Shown here: piece after piece, positions 58,901 through 62,382 of the stretch
Layout: the number at the start of each line of letters is the position of its first letter
Position numbering within the stretch: position 1 is the first letter of the stretch
NCBI GenBank assembly: GCA_037783415.1
Contig: JAZGTN010000002.1
Coordinates: 1,612,001-1,676,000 of the forward strand
Direction of reading: 5' to 3'
Source: Leptasterias polaris
Taxonomy: Eukaryota > Echinodermata > Asteroidea > Forcipulatida > Asteriidae
DNA: 64,000 nucleotides
Program-made: the position numbers and the translations under genes
Notes under the pieces: model-generated
Database searches by the model: none
Told to the model about the DNA's origin: nothing
Seen by the model: the letters and a program-made list of their open reading frames with translations, nothing else

Positions 58901-61684
58901 GTTAGAGTCCAGTCTCACAATGCACCTTAGTACTTCCAGCCCAGTGTAAAAACTAAAATCAAACCAATAAAATGGGGTGCACTTTTTTAAAGAGACTTTA
59001 CACATGGTCCTTCTTAAAACCACATTTACGGTTAACCGTTTAAATTTTCCCACCACTACCTGCATGTCAAGCTTACCTCTGTCAACAAATCCGCCATTTC
59101 GGAGTGGACTTTGGTGCGGAGAGAGGTGCGAGCGACACTGATCAGAAGGTCCCTGTCCATCTCCCGGGATACTTTCACCTCATCCAGGATCTCCAGGGCC
59201 TTGGCCTTGGCAAGTTCAAACCCTTCCGTGACGATGCGGGGATGTAAGCCCTGTACAATACAAGTACTCAATTGAATATGTAGTTTGGCAAAAAAAGGAC
59301 ACTAGGGCTTGTAGCTCAAATTGTTTACTGGACCAGAATTCGTTTCACAAGACTAGAATTGAAATGAGAAAAATAAATCTACACAGTTTATCATATGAAC
59401 TGTTTTAACTTGAAGGAGCTCTAAGAGAAGATATATCTCATTTGTATTATGGGCAAGAAATATTCAATACTCGACAGAACTGAAAGAGATTTATCAGACT
59501 AAAAGTCAACATTTGAAAAAACTGGACTTTTCCAGTCCTGAGTTTACTGGCCCAATGCTATCATCACTGAGGACTGCGATCCAGTATAAAATTCAAGCCC
59601 TGACTCCTGACCATGTTTTCTCTTCAGTTTTAAAACTTTCAGAGGAGATGCATTACCTCTGAAATGTAGAGGTCCGCTTGCTTGAGAAGTTCTCCAATGA
59701 TGAGTACGTTTGATGTTGTTCCATCACCCGTGATGTCGTCTTGGGCGGTGGCCACTTTAGCGATCATGGAGGCTGTGGGATGTTGGATTTGCTGAAGGGG
59801 TGAACAAAAATAAGACATGGATAAGTAAATTGTGAAACGTACTTAACCACTTCATGTCAGATGATAATTATCTTCATCCGCATTTATTTATTTTTTTTTT
59901 TTGGGGGGGGGGGACAGACTAGCAGACATTTTTTTCACGACCGGAACAACTTCAGATAGTCCTAAAAAAAATTACCGACAGCTTGATGGCTGACATTTGT
60001 ATCTACAGGCTGGACTTTCCAGTGTATAGCATGTTGAGGCAGGCACCTACCATGATACATGATAGGCTTCATTTCACCCTTACATAGAGCAACATGTTCT
60101 GGATGCCACATGCTCTTGGTCAGACTAGGGTCTGTGTACATGTGGTACCCACCTTCGTAATGCAACTCGTTTAGCTGTCACGTGAAACAACCGTTGAATA
60201 GTGTACGCATCACCCCGTCACTGCCATATTTTGAAATGGCACTGCATTGAGGGTACATTCCAAAATGGCTGTGATCAATACAATATATACAGAGAAGTAA
60301 TTCCGAGCAAATTGAAAAAGATTATATGCTTTAACTTTTAACAAGCAGTGTTCTCCATACACGTATTTTGGGAGGGCGGGCCGCCCTCCCAAAGTTTAAG
60401 GCCGCCCTGCCAAAGAATTGGCCGCCCTGCTAAAATAATTGGCCGCCCTGCCAACAAAATGACAAACAGACTATTTTTAGCCTGCACTTAATACGATCAA
60501 ACGAGTAGCCGACGAGCCAATCCCGACTTCTAAGCGGCAGCATTGGAATTGCGATCGTTCATTTTAGTAGTATACAAACGTTAAAACACGATGCACACAC
60601 AATCACATGGTTCTGACTGCTGAGTATCCACCGCTGCACGTGCATCGGCCCAGGCCCAAACAACGTTCGGTCGGTAGTCCATGCATAGCGCATACAAAAC
60701 ACCACGGTCCAAAGTCCAAGCTAACCAACACTCTGCACGCTGTGATTGGCCGTTGATTACCATATTCATAAGAGAGCTTGCTAGACTCCAACGCAGTACA
60801 CGTTCACGAGCCGATAAAGAATTGCAACACATTGAGCCGCACGCCTCACGCAGATTGGTACAATGTACAGCCTTGAAGGATATTCAAACATTGACAACTT
60901 TTGCCGATAGAGGGCGTTGCGGGGCAAAGTTCATTGAATTTGTTCTCAATGTGCGTACCGTGCGTTGTTTACCGATCGTTGAATCTCGACGATTTTATTG
61001 AAAACTAAGTTCTAAACAACGGAACCTCTAATCACAAATCCATGAAAATGGTTGTTGATGAAAAAGGTATTATTGAGGGCAGAAATTAGGGGATAAGATC
61101 GTCCAAAAAATGTTTTTTTGTAATTTTTTATTTTTTTTTTCCGTTTCGAAAATTGCTAGTGTCGGGTGTCGGGGCCCGGGGGTTAATAAGATTATTTTTA
61201 AGAAAAGGATTATCTCGGGTGTTTTTTCCTTTCACGTGCGATGACGTCATAAACCAACGGGCGCCATTTTGATGACGTCATATCGACGGGTGCCATTTTG
61301 ATTACGTCATGCCGCCCTCCCAAAGAAAAAGTCTGTGGAGAACACTGAACAAGGTTAGTAATTTCAACAGCCAAAGCACTGGAGGGAAGGTAAGAGGTAA
61401 GCAGCCATATGTAGTGGGTTTAAAGTTTAAACCACCAACCCGCCTGTAGGGGATGCGTCCCAATTGCCAAAGCTGCATGAGTGAATCGAATGGATGTGTG
61501 GCTAGTAAGGATTCATCCTTCACCACATCAGAGGGGCTACTGCCATGGGGAAACAATGGACCTAGGATTGAAAGGGTAAGATAAGGGAAGGTGTTGAGAT
61601 GTTGTCAGTAGATCTTTTACCATTTCATGAAGGAGAACATTGCCGTCTTTGGTTAGTTTGATGTCCCCACTTCCAGACACCAAC
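25921..61684 (-). CDS. CCT6: CCT6 (TCP-1 zeta chaperonin subunit), 11 exons, 5' partial
   Basis: This encodes the zeta subunit of the cytosolic TRiC/CCT chaperonin, which folds actin, tubulin and other proteins by ATP hydrolysis. Eleven minus-strand exons join in matching phase: 61621-61684, 59657-59791, 59077-59250, 39809-40023, 34768-34927, 32876-32958, 31150-31246, 30628-30775, 29008-29244, 26360-26432 and 25921-25996. They total 1,462 nt, giving 486 residues plus stop. Visible family motifs are the ATP-site GDGTTSN, the KVSREMDR segment, [18 protein letters not shown] text in the apical domain, VVPGAGALE and the C-terminal [10 protein letters not shown]. The family is about 531 residues long, so about 46 N-terminal residues (including LGPKG) are missing. 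The first exon here starts in phase 2, finishing a Met codon, so at least one coding exon lies past position 64,000. All introns are GT-AG. No frameshift or internal stop is seen, so the gene looks functional despite large intronic transposons. Confidence 0.97.
26360..26432 (-). CDS. CCT6: CCT6 exon ([20 protein letters not shown])
   Basis: A 73-nt exon that completes Gly and encodes [19 protein letters not shown] and ILHS, ending with the first two bases of a Cys codon. The VWDNY-type segment is typical of group II chaperonins. The acceptor is ttcag and the donor gtgagt. Confidence 0.96.
26866..26940 (+). repeat. tRNA-like SINE head, interrupted by 978-bp element
   Basis: GTGGTCAAGTGGTTAGACTG resembles an A box and GGTTCGAATC is a B box, with a TTTGCAA anticodon-type loop between. 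The sequence resumes after the insertion at 27,919. Pairing is poor, so this is not a functional tRNA. Confidence 0.6.
26941..27918. mobile_element. 978-bp DNA element with TAAGCCTGTGAC ends
   Basis: Ends TAAGCCTGTGAC and GTCACAGGCTTA are inverted, and CTAACTAC (8 bp) flanks both sides (26,933-26,940; 27,919-27,926). Subterminal ACTATCCGTTTA and TTAACCGTTTA motifs recur at both ends. The 8-bp duplication fits hAT- or P-type integration. It interrupts a tRNA-like SINE. The interior ORF (27,278-27,469) is not recognisable. Confidence 0.85.
28313..28604. mobile_element. hAT-like MITE (CAGGGATGTGAT family), copy 1
   Basis: It begins CAGGGATGTGATTGGCTG and ends GGAGAAATCACATCC. It holds the CTTGCGAGCTCGAAAACTTG and ATCTTTGGTTTTAAAGGCCC segments shared with the 39.6-kb copy, plus A-rich and T/G homopolymer tracts (28,525-28,570). 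Confidence 0.75.
28851..28987. mobile_element. hAT-like MITE (CAGGGATGTGAT family), copy 2
   Basis: A 137-bp shortened copy with CAGGGATGTGAT and ATCACATCCCTG ends. It lies 20 bp downstream of the CCT6 donor at 29,007, so it occupies the start of that intron. Confidence 0.8.
29008..29244 (-). CDS. CCT6: CCT6 exon with VVPGAGALE and [16 protein letters not shown]
   Basis: The largest exon, 237 nt. It begins by completing an Ala codon, then encodes [17 protein letters not shown], the equatorial helix [20 protein letters not shown] and QLVGLDISS. The GAG motif belongs to the nucleotide pocket. The acceptor is aatcag and the donor gtaagt. A hAT-like MITE begins just 20 bp beyond the donor. Confidence 0.97.
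29515..29870. repeat. Dispersed repeat fragment
   Basis: CAGTTTGTTATACA with ATTTTC and TTGTCATACATTTTGCTTTG resembles 50,090-50,290 (CAGTTTGTTATACA, GTTTGTAATACTCTTGCTTC) and weakly 52,890-52,970. No coding content seen. Confidence 0.45.
30032..30400. mobile_element. MITE with ACGTTTGGTAA inverted ends and inner hairpin
   Basis: Ends AAGGCACAGTACACGTTTGG and CCAAACGTATGCAGCACCTT are inverted with mismatches. A strong hairpin, CTGAGAAGCGTTTC/GAACGCTTCTCAG, lies at about 30,195-30,232. It is in the CCT6 intron 29,245-30,627. Confidence 0.7.
30628..30775 (-). CDS. CCT6: CCT6 exon ([10 protein letters not shown] to NAIDD)
   Basis: A 148-nt exon of 49 codons plus 1 nt. It encodes [40 protein letters not shown] and RAVKNAIDD. 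It covers the return from the apical to the intermediate domain. The acceptor is cttcag and the donor gtaggt. Confidence 0.96.
31150..31246 (-). CDS. CCT6: CCT6 exon ([12 protein letters not shown] to VYEHVL)
   Basis: A 97-nt exon that completes a split Arg codon and then encodes [20 protein letters not shown] followed by [12 protein letters not shown]. The acceptor is tgtag and the donor a perfect gtgagt. Confidence 0.96.
32175..32511. mobile_element. 337-bp palindromic MITE with TTAA target
   Basis: TTAA flanks both ends (32,171-32,174; 32,512-32,515). The arms start AGGGACACGTTGCCTTGGAT and are near-perfect inverted copies, meeting at TCAAAAATTTGA near 32,364. The left arm has about 50 bp missing from the right. 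TTAA targeting fits piggyBac- or Kolobok-type elements. It lies in a CCT6 intron. Confidence 0.92.
32876..32958 (-). CDS. CCT6: CCT6 exon ([10 protein letters not shown] to KRRNME)
   Basis: An 83-nt exon of 27 codons plus 2 nt, encoding [20 protein letters not shown] followed by AKRRNME. This is the apical-domain helix conserved in CCT6. The acceptor is actag and the donor gtacat. Confidence 0.96.
33150..33360 (-). repeat. Dispersed repeat, single-unit copy of the 36-bp-array family
   Basis: On the minus strand it reads GAATGCTGCAGCCAGAGATG, then GGTTGGTACCCTCGC and GCTAAACATGGATG. It has the same flanking hairpin as the copy at 2.55 kb (CTGAGAAACGATTCATGCA) and the TTGATTAGAAATCAATAAA motif. 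Only one unit of the 36-bp repeat is present. Confidence 0.8.
33545..33630 (+). repeat. Truncated copy of the tRNA-Asn-like repeat
   Basis: Begins in the anticodon/T region: GATGGTCGTTGGTTCAAATC, then CACTCTAGTCAATTTTTTC and TTGTTCAACCCCAAAATCAT. In a CCT6 intron. Confidence 0.75.
33780..34170. repeat. Tandem repeat, about three units of 130-180 bp
   Basis: Units carry GGATCCCAAGACCAATCCAC, ACAAGTACTTCTCGAG and TCAGACAACATTTC. The repeat lies in a CCT6 intron and no coding function is evident. Confidence 0.8.
34262..34585. repeat. 157-bp tandem duplication
   Basis: GCAATCGTGGACCCTCCTTT at 34,271 recurs at 34,428. Each unit also contains two GTGATAGCAAC segments and ends in a (CCCA)n tract. 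A GC-rich hairpin (TGCCCC..CGGTGGC/GCCACCGCGGGGCA) follows at 34,601-34,635. Confidence 0.85.
34768..34927 (-). CDS. CCT6: CCT6 exon ([16 protein letters not shown] to FVVINQK)
   Basis: A 160-nt exon that starts in phase 2 (completes Ser) and ends in phase 0. It encodes the apical-domain segment [19 protein letters not shown], then [20 protein letters not shown] and [13 protein letters not shown]. The acceptor is cgcag and the donor gttaga. The 3' tail of the LINE lies about 100 bp upstream. Confidence 0.96.
35142..38540 (-). CDS. CR1/L2-like LINE ORF: signal-like N-terminus, 2A-like motif, APE endonuclease, RT
   Basis: An intact ORF of 1,132 residues from the first ATG (38,540). In-frame sequence upstream runs only to a TAA about 50 bp earlier. 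Residues 1-18 ([18 protein letters not shown]) look like a signal peptide. Residues 75-83 read GDIAVNPGP, close to the 2A consensus D(V/I)ExNPGP. An APE-type endonuclease spans about residues 180-400 ([28 protein letters not shown]). A reverse transcriptase spans about 672-900 ([26 protein letters not shown] at 850-853). This is the main protein of a CR1/L2-group non-LTR retrotransposon; no separate ORF1 is seen. It lies in a CCT6 intron in the same orientation as the gene. The absence of stops over 3.4 kb suggests a young copy. Confidence 0.95.
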   Translation of the reverse strand: MVVCFLFIFSLLAGPLCCNDSSVVGFVQPTSTLYGACILPKTQLGIIKHRKYLKCPISYYDNSPATFHLEIVIFGDIAVNPGPEVENNLNSAETSPNSAISYSRNKLLSLRYAPSICATTLPSCSFALQNIGLFVNPSSVYRPTHRGKKAGRRRTVHDTPKPEFILPSVQATVTPAKSQLSLCVLNTQSICNKYDDFVDFVLHKNLDLVAVSETWLRPGDDLTCRQCTPAGYYFHHIPRPVKTGGGVAILYRSTLSVSVKSNDVQYTTFESLHAEISGNSKSVRLVIVYRPERDSNGRHVTFSSFLREFENLILEYLLHPSDIIITGDFNIHVDDIHNTNANQFKLLLLAFGLTQHVMEPTHRLGHCLDLVITRDITPPIVSNIVTLPGLSDHYAVMCNLSLCKPKVPTITVKSRQWKKVNFPEVFQDIGTHLEKLKLDHDCLDSYVSQYESTVRDILDKHAPWKTRSVKVRTEVSWFNADIRTARKICRQLERKWRKNGKLESQRREYRNQCTVVRKLINQAKITHYSSQVHESSGDQKKLFKIIDKLLLKPKTPVLPSTNNDQELANEFQKFFVTKISDIRSSFSSVPYDVLQTMPDLQPECRLSVFEPATVTEIKRSIMKSPSKSCELDPVSTSMIKQNIDVFAPYITNLVKESLSSGCFPDSLKVSYIRPLIKKPNLDKEVFKNYRPVANLKYLGKVIERVVSSRISDHIHAFNLSDMFQSAYKPFHGTEAALVRVSNDILTAMDNGNLTALVLLDLSAAFDTVDHNILLSRLQNHLGIQDTALAWCKSYLFNRTQHVCIGNVVSDPVVLNYSVPQGSVLGPQWFTLYTLPIRDIILKFNLNYHVYADDTQLYITFKSTQENANTSIERLENCIQEIRRWTQQNFLKLNDDKTEFLLFGSRQQLTKVSVPYISIGNARIAPSLQARNLGVIFDSSMTLQPHINNIIRVSSFHIRNIGKIRKYLNKSATEKVIHAFVTSRLDNGNALLYSLPNNQISRLQRLQNTAARIVTLSKKSCSITPILKQLHWLPVSQRIIFKLMLIVHKALNGKAPHYISELLQVYTPSRNLRSSTMLLLKEPKSQHSWGDRSFSVAAPRIWNSLPHNLRSCLCTTKFKSLLKTYLMSQVFKE
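38292..38318 (-). other. 2A-like ribosome-skipping motif (GDIAVNPGP) in LINE ORF
   Basis: Nine codons encode GDIAVNPGP. 2A-like sequences are known at the N-termini of APE-type LINEs of sea urchins and other aquatic animals. The usual Glu is replaced by Ala here, so activity may be reduced. Separation would fall before the last Pro. Confidence 0.65.
38850..39790. repeat. Degenerate tandem repeat, about five units of 120-170 bp
   Basis: Phrases like GTCTGGAAATTGGA..CCTGAAGC.ACTAGAG recur at about 38,852, 39,000, 39,123, 39,290 and 39,437, each followed by a TTCACAT...GGGGAGATCTGTGAC motif. The last unit is split by a MITE at 39,571-39,744. The array ends next to the CCT6 exon at 39,809. Confidence 0.7.
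39571..39744. mobile_element. hAT-like MITE (CAGGGATGTGAT family), copy 3
   Basis: A 174-bp element with ends CTAGGGATGTGAT and ATCACATCCCTG and a 5-bp duplication aggga on both sides (39,566-39,570; 39,745-39,749). The interior (GAACTCTGAGCGCAAAGC, CTTGCGAGCTC) matches the copies near 28.3 and 28.9 kb. It inserted into the tandem array beside a CCT6 splice donor. Confidence 0.8.
39809..40023 (-). CDS. CCT6: CCT6 exon ([10 protein letters not shown] to SMEYEK)
   Basis: A 215-nt exon (71 codons plus 2 nt) encoding the start of the apical domain, including [17 protein letters not shown] and the [15 protein letters not shown] strand. The acceptor is caccag and the donor gtagag. The gypsy 5' LTR starts only 49 bp upstream of the acceptor (plus coordinate 40,072), and a hAT-like MITE lies 65 bp past the donor. 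The exon is therefore tightly flanked by transposons. Confidence 0.96.
40072..41045 (+). repeat. 5' LTR of the gypsy element
   Basis: A 974-bp long terminal repeat identical to 47,261-48,234 except at 40,472 (A here, T in the 3' copy). A TATATA box at 40,945-40,950 probably drives transcription. It contains a 108-bp direct repeat (40,191-40,298 and 40,575-40,682), each copy with an imperfect inverted GAGGTGAT/ATCACCTC. A TGGAGGCACC-type primer-binding candidate starts at 41,050, four bases past the LTR; its tRNA was not identified. Confidence 0.95.
41425..42514 (+). pseudogene. gag: gypsy gag, one internal frameshift
   Basis: The capsid/nucleocapsid gene begins at an ATG in good context (aaaATGg), reading [14 protein letters not shown]. 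The first frame stops at TGA 41,965-41,967. The protein clearly resumes one frame ahead from about 41,960 ([18 protein letters not shown]), running without stops to TAG 42,512-42,514. A nucleocapsid CCHC knuckle, [14 protein letters not shown], lies at about 42,367-42,408. The break fits one extra base near 41,959. It could be an inactivating mutation, an assembly error or, less likely, +1 recoding. Apart from this break the gene looks intact. Confidence 0.88.
42487..47211 (+). CDS. pol: gypsy pol: protease, RT, RNase H, integrase
   Basis: This frame is open from 42,487 to TAA at 47,209-47,211 and has no ATG near its start, so it is probably made by -1 frameshifting from gag. The order is: aspartic protease LLDTGSQ (about 42,679-42,699); reverse transcriptase with YLDD at 44,032-44,043; RNase H with IHTDASG and TDNNPLTY; integrase with an HHCC zinc finger (LHDDVGH, CRTCERC) and D,D,E residues in CIDF, HSDQG and QCERF; and a GPY/F-like segment. 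The tail is Ser/Glu-rich and carries an in-frame tandem duplication of 67 residues, each copy ending in RRRRP. No stop or frameshift is seen, so pol should be functional. It supplies reverse transcription and integration. Confidence 0.95.
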   Translation, partial: FGKRQRAAVERQTVAPKSKSLTSTKTAKTCQGNVSDETSECIAPKGVVGNQATTPVYIDGHLSKCLLDTGSQVTCVTEAFHCQYLPHRQIHPLSNLLVTGAAGQPVPYKGYIELNLNFPAHTAGLQQETTTLALVCTASQKENDVPLIVGTNTNVIRAMLKAYDQAGEKKIIDNLSIDTVWATFYRMNLNNNGDLGKVKSSSKRPITIAPGQEIEVTGRITNRKRIKQEVLIEHGSSSQLPSEIMVRNTLVELPAHRTAKTRVVLANKSHQYVVIPAHCNIASVSSISQKSIFPAESPIELENSIEDSTDCVKFDFDGSSLPEREIRRIKDILHNYSDVFSKDDLDIGCTTTVKHKIDLSDETPFRENCRRIPPADYADARQHLKDLQDKGIIKNSESQFASPIVLVRKKNGDLRMCIDYRKLNTRTIRDQYSIPKIEDMLHAMCGAKWFSCLDLKSGYYQIELAEEDKHKTAFWCPLGFYEFNRMPQGITNAPATFQRLMEKCMGDLNQTEVFVYLDDIIVFGKTAEEHEERLMKVLERLRQFGLKLGPNKCKFFQSSVKCLGHVVSSEGVSTDPSKIDAVKTWPVPTTAKELKSFLGFAGYYRRFVEGFSSIAKRLNELTNGCDLTKKRFRKTTTKRKSKTTLRSPNEPFGDLWSKECQQSFDTIIEKLTTAPVLGFVDYKKPFVIHTDASGIGLGAALYQEQEDSKLRVIAYASRGLSKSELNYPAHKWEFLALKWAITDKFHDYLYGTKFTVLTDNNPLTYVLTTAKLDATGHRWLAALANYNFDIKYRPGCKNTDADGLSRRPQQPPRDDDESIQIEDRISLLRNKINQGSQNEDVSTCTREVFQAICQNRRIDVLANNSTNSQEDENPPLVESLTDSTQAVPSEFIELEPTTLPKMDSIDWQSFQREDEVLRQIIHFFEEEYKPTKEERASLQNEAKILLRQWDKLFLRDGVLYRKSTSHDGRKILQLVLPKSQRRQALHGLHDDVGHLGEDRTLDLVRSRFYWPLMAADVEEKCRTCERCVRRKRRAVKAAPLVSIRTTSPMELVCIDFLTLEPDDRNTKNILVVTDHYTRYAQAFPTKDQTSRTVAKILWESYFVHYGFPERLHSDQGRDFEAKIIKELCSISGTKKTRTTPYHPQGNGQCERFNQTLLMMLGTLEDEKKTKWRLHVGPLVHAYNCTKHTSTGVSPYFLMFGREPRLPIDLLFGLPTLTGNTLHRNYVADLKERLQRAHKLASATMEKTASAYRKKYNKSVRENNLKEGDHVLIRNVGLKGQHKLADRWSKNVYKVIRKMSPEIPVYLVGPINDDGPNKTLHRNMLLPCGFFGNEPSEDDTPRPPQPKPRQRKSLRQSLKEHLDDSNDALDSDSSDKSQTYILRPIPTPRISLNPNAQSFMPKETPAEVYTCQNDNDVPVPVANEPGTSLINSNFDEKKSPSESMSSSESETTPKSTYASYRPVRRRRPKDIPAEVYTCQNDNDVPVPVANEPGTSLNNSNLDEKKSPSESMSSSESETTPKSTYASRRPVRRRRPPQYYGFETPEAKLLAQHFATQQEALKATNNLIKAIYSKAN
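42490..42532 (+). promoter_or_regulatory. -1 ribosomal frameshift signal between gag and pol
   Basis: In the gag frame the slippery heptamer G GGA AAA sits at 42,490-42,496, within the gag/pol overlap (42,487-42,514). Six bases later, 42,503-42,511 (GGGCAGCTG) can pair with 42,524-42,532 (CAGTTGCCC) as a 9-bp stem with one G-U pair. The loop is 12 nt and contains the gag TAG. Heptamer, spacer and stem all fit the standard -1 programmed frameshift model. Confidence 0.8.
46701..47101 (+). repeat. In-frame 201-bp tandem duplication in pol tail
   Basis: The segment starting AGAAGTCTACAC at 46,701 recurs at 46,902, a period of 201 bp (67 codons). The two copies differ at a few sites. Each encodes a Ser/Glu-rich stretch ending in an RRRRP basic patch. 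Confidence 0.85.
47249..47260 (+). other. Polypurine tract of the gypsy element
   Basis: AAAGAGGGGAGA directly abuts the 3' LTR. This is the expected plus-strand primer for reverse transcription. Confidence 0.85.
47261..48234 (+). repeat. 3' LTR of the gypsy element
   Basis: This matches the 5' LTR along its whole length with a single substitution (T at 47,661). It follows directly after a polypurine tract. The same 108-bp internal direct repeat is present at 47,380-47,487 and 47,764-47,871. Confidence 0.95.
48522..49150. repeat. 35-bp minisatellite, 18 copies
   Basis: The unit contains GAAAAGGCATGCTAACC followed by TCCCGGTGCTTACTCTAT. Successive GAAAAGG starts are 35 bp apart from 48,525 to 49,120. 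Copies are nearly identical (CTCTATG versus CTGCATG variants). It sits inside the split MITE and resembles an amplified piece of that MITE (GTGCTTACTG.ACGAG at 48,474). Confidence 0.95.
50396..51950 (+). repeat. Left-arm tandem array of about 83-bp units
   Basis: About 19 units of 78-92 bp share ATTGCCGTTGTGGAACGTTT, GAATATTTTCAAAAAG and AGTCCGACTTCCATCTTAAT. GCCG starts fall at 50,433, 50,515, 50,593, 50,673, 50,759, 50,839, 50,923 and onward. A five-unit higher-order repeat of 434 bp links 51,184 to 51,618. Units are not a multiple of three, so the short ORFs here are not coding. Confidence 0.93.
51951..52330 (+). repeat. Inner inverted block of foldback element, left copy
   Basis: It includes AATTTCTCTGTTCCGGGACG, TTATGTGTTGTTGCGTTG, GCAACCAGTGGTGTGGGGAA and AATGCACGCCAGGATGGG. 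It is repeated inverted at 55,150-55,560 with high identity by eye. Confidence 0.92.
52331..55149. other. Central unique region of foldback element
   Basis: This 2.8 kb lies between the inverted arms. It holds only short ORFs, none recognisable (the longest, 53,189-53,566, is hydrophobic and low-complexity). At 54,245-54,565 there is a degenerate array of CGAGTTGG-type units, about 16 bp apart. No transposase, integrase or helicase motif was seen. Confidence 0.7.
54245..54565. repeat. Degenerate 16-bp minisatellite (CGAGTTGG)
   Basis: Repeats of GTACGAGTTGGCGAGC, later GTGCGTTCGAGTCGGTTC, recur about 20 times. Open frames on both strands across it come from the repeat. Confidence 0.8.
55150..55560 (-). 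repeat. Inner inverted block of foldback element, right copy
   Basis: The reverse complement of 51,951-52,330, with an extra segment of about 20 bp (near 55,372-55,394) and scattered substitutions. Together the blocks let the whole 9.6 kb fold on itself. Confidence 0.92.
55545..58530 (-). repeat. Right-arm tandem array, inverted relative to left arm
   Basis: About 36 units carry the reverse complement of the left-arm consensus (CCACAACGGCAATATTATTA, CGGAAGTCGGACTT, TTTTTGAAAATATTCTCC). It contains higher-order repeats of about 200 bp (56.36-56.76 kb and 57.06-57.85 kb) and a larger duplication of about 850 bp (around 55.92-56.26 versus 56.77-57.15 kb). It is twice as long as the left arm. 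Confidence 0.93.
59077..59250 (-). CDS. CCT6: CCT6 exon ([10 protein letters not shown] to MADLLTE)
   Basis: A 174-nt, phase 0/0 exon of 58 codons covering the equatorial-to-intermediate hinge. It contains [19 protein letters not shown] followed by [14 protein letters not shown]. The acceptor is gtacag and the donor gtaagc. The 19-kb intron begins right after this exon in transcription order. Confidence 0.97.
59308..59605. repeat. Dispersed repeat (CAGGGCTCGAATTT family), copy C
   Basis: AGGGCTTGTAGCTCAAATTG and TTTACTGGACCAGAATTCG open it, and AAAATTCAAGCCCTG closes it. It fills most of the short CCT6 intron 59,251-59,656. Confidence 0.55.
59657..59791 (-). CDS. CCT6: CCT6 exon with GDGTTSN nucleotide-binding motif
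   Basis: A 135-nt, phase 0/0 exon of 45 codons. It runs from [19 protein letters not shown] through [14 protein letters not shown] to KQADLYISE. The GDGTT motif contacts ATP phosphates in group II chaperonins. The acceptor is cttcag and the donor gtaatg. Confidence 0.97.
60130..61560. repeat. Dispersed repeat related to 20.47-21.2 kb, interrupted
   Basis: The shared order is GTGGTACCC, TTAGCTGTC, a TTGAATA/TTGAATT box, CCAAAATGGC, AGTAATTCCGAGCAAATTGA, then (after the 1,002-bp insertion) TTTCAACAGCCAAAGCACT and a TTTAAACC...GTAGGG segment. It lies in a CCT6 intron. Confidence 0.7.
60346..61347. mobile_element. 1,002-bp DNA transposon with CAGTGTTCTCCA ends
   Basis: The ends CAGTGTTCTCCATA and TGTGGAGAACACTG are inverted. 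Each is followed inwards by TTTGGGAGGGCGG or its complement. The 6-bp aacaag occurs on both sides (60,340-60,345; 61,348-61,353). It is inserted in a dispersed repeat whose uninterrupted relative is at 20.7 kb, confirming the empty site. GGCCGCCCTGCC is repeated three times near the left end, and TGCCATTTTGAT.ACGTCAT occurs twice near the right end. It is hAT-like by its CAGTG..CACTG ends and lacks a transposase ORF. Confidence 0.85.
61621..61684 (-). CDS. CCT6: CCT6 exon ([14 protein letters not shown])
   Basis: This is the most upstream CCT6 exon in the window, 64 nt. It follows a ttcag acceptor and begins with one base that completes a split Met codon. It then encodes [18 protein letters not shown] and HEM before a gtaaaaga donor. 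It is the strand joining the N-terminal ATP-domain helix to the equatorial domain. The preceding exon, which should end in AT, was looked for up to 64,000 and not found. Confidence 0.95.
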
Positions 61685-61997
61685 CTGAAGGGGGAACAAC
61701 AACAAAAGTAAGACTTTGTAATCAAATTATTCAGACTTCAAATTCAAGCAAAGTATAAATTTAACATCACATTATAGATGACATGCATTAATTTATAGAT
61801 TTAGTAAAATAGATTTGTAATGATATGTATTTTCACTGGTAAACCAACCAATTCTTCTACACGAACTTTAATACGCCAATGGCATATTCAGACACCAAAA
61901 TGGTATCAAAATAAAAATAAAATATTGGGAAAGGTATCAATTAATTAACCTAAATGTTATTTCATTAAATTTACAACTAACAAAAAGTAACCCCATG

Positions 61998-62382
61998 TGT
62001 GCAGGGCTCGAATTTTACACTGGACCACAGGCCAGAGGCCAGTAATTTTAGTGTTGGGCCAGTAAACTTATGACCTAACAAGTCCGATGGTCTTGTATTT
62101 TTCAATTGAATAACAGGAACAAATTATGTTCAAGTGTTGACTTTGGGTCTGATAAATTATCTTTCGATTCTATGAGTAATCAAGTACATGTATACTCTTC
62201 TCTTACTTGTCTCAGTTCGGGTTCATATAAAAGCAGTCAAATGCATGTTAAACTGTGTCAGCAATTTTTAATTTTCACATTTGAATCTGGTCTTGTAAAA
62301 AAAATTCTGGTCCAGTAAAGATTTTGAGCCCTGCAGTGTGCCCTCGGCTGTAGTCTTGTGGATTTTCTCCCTAAATTCGAGC
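61998..62382. repeat. Dispersed repeat (CAGGGCTCGAATTT family), copy D
   Basis: GCAGGGCTCGAATTTTACAC opens it and AAATTCGAGCCCTGCAG closes it, forming clear inverted ends. Internal GGGCCAGTAAACTTATG and TCTGGTCCAGTAAAGATTTT match the others. Confidence 0.75.
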
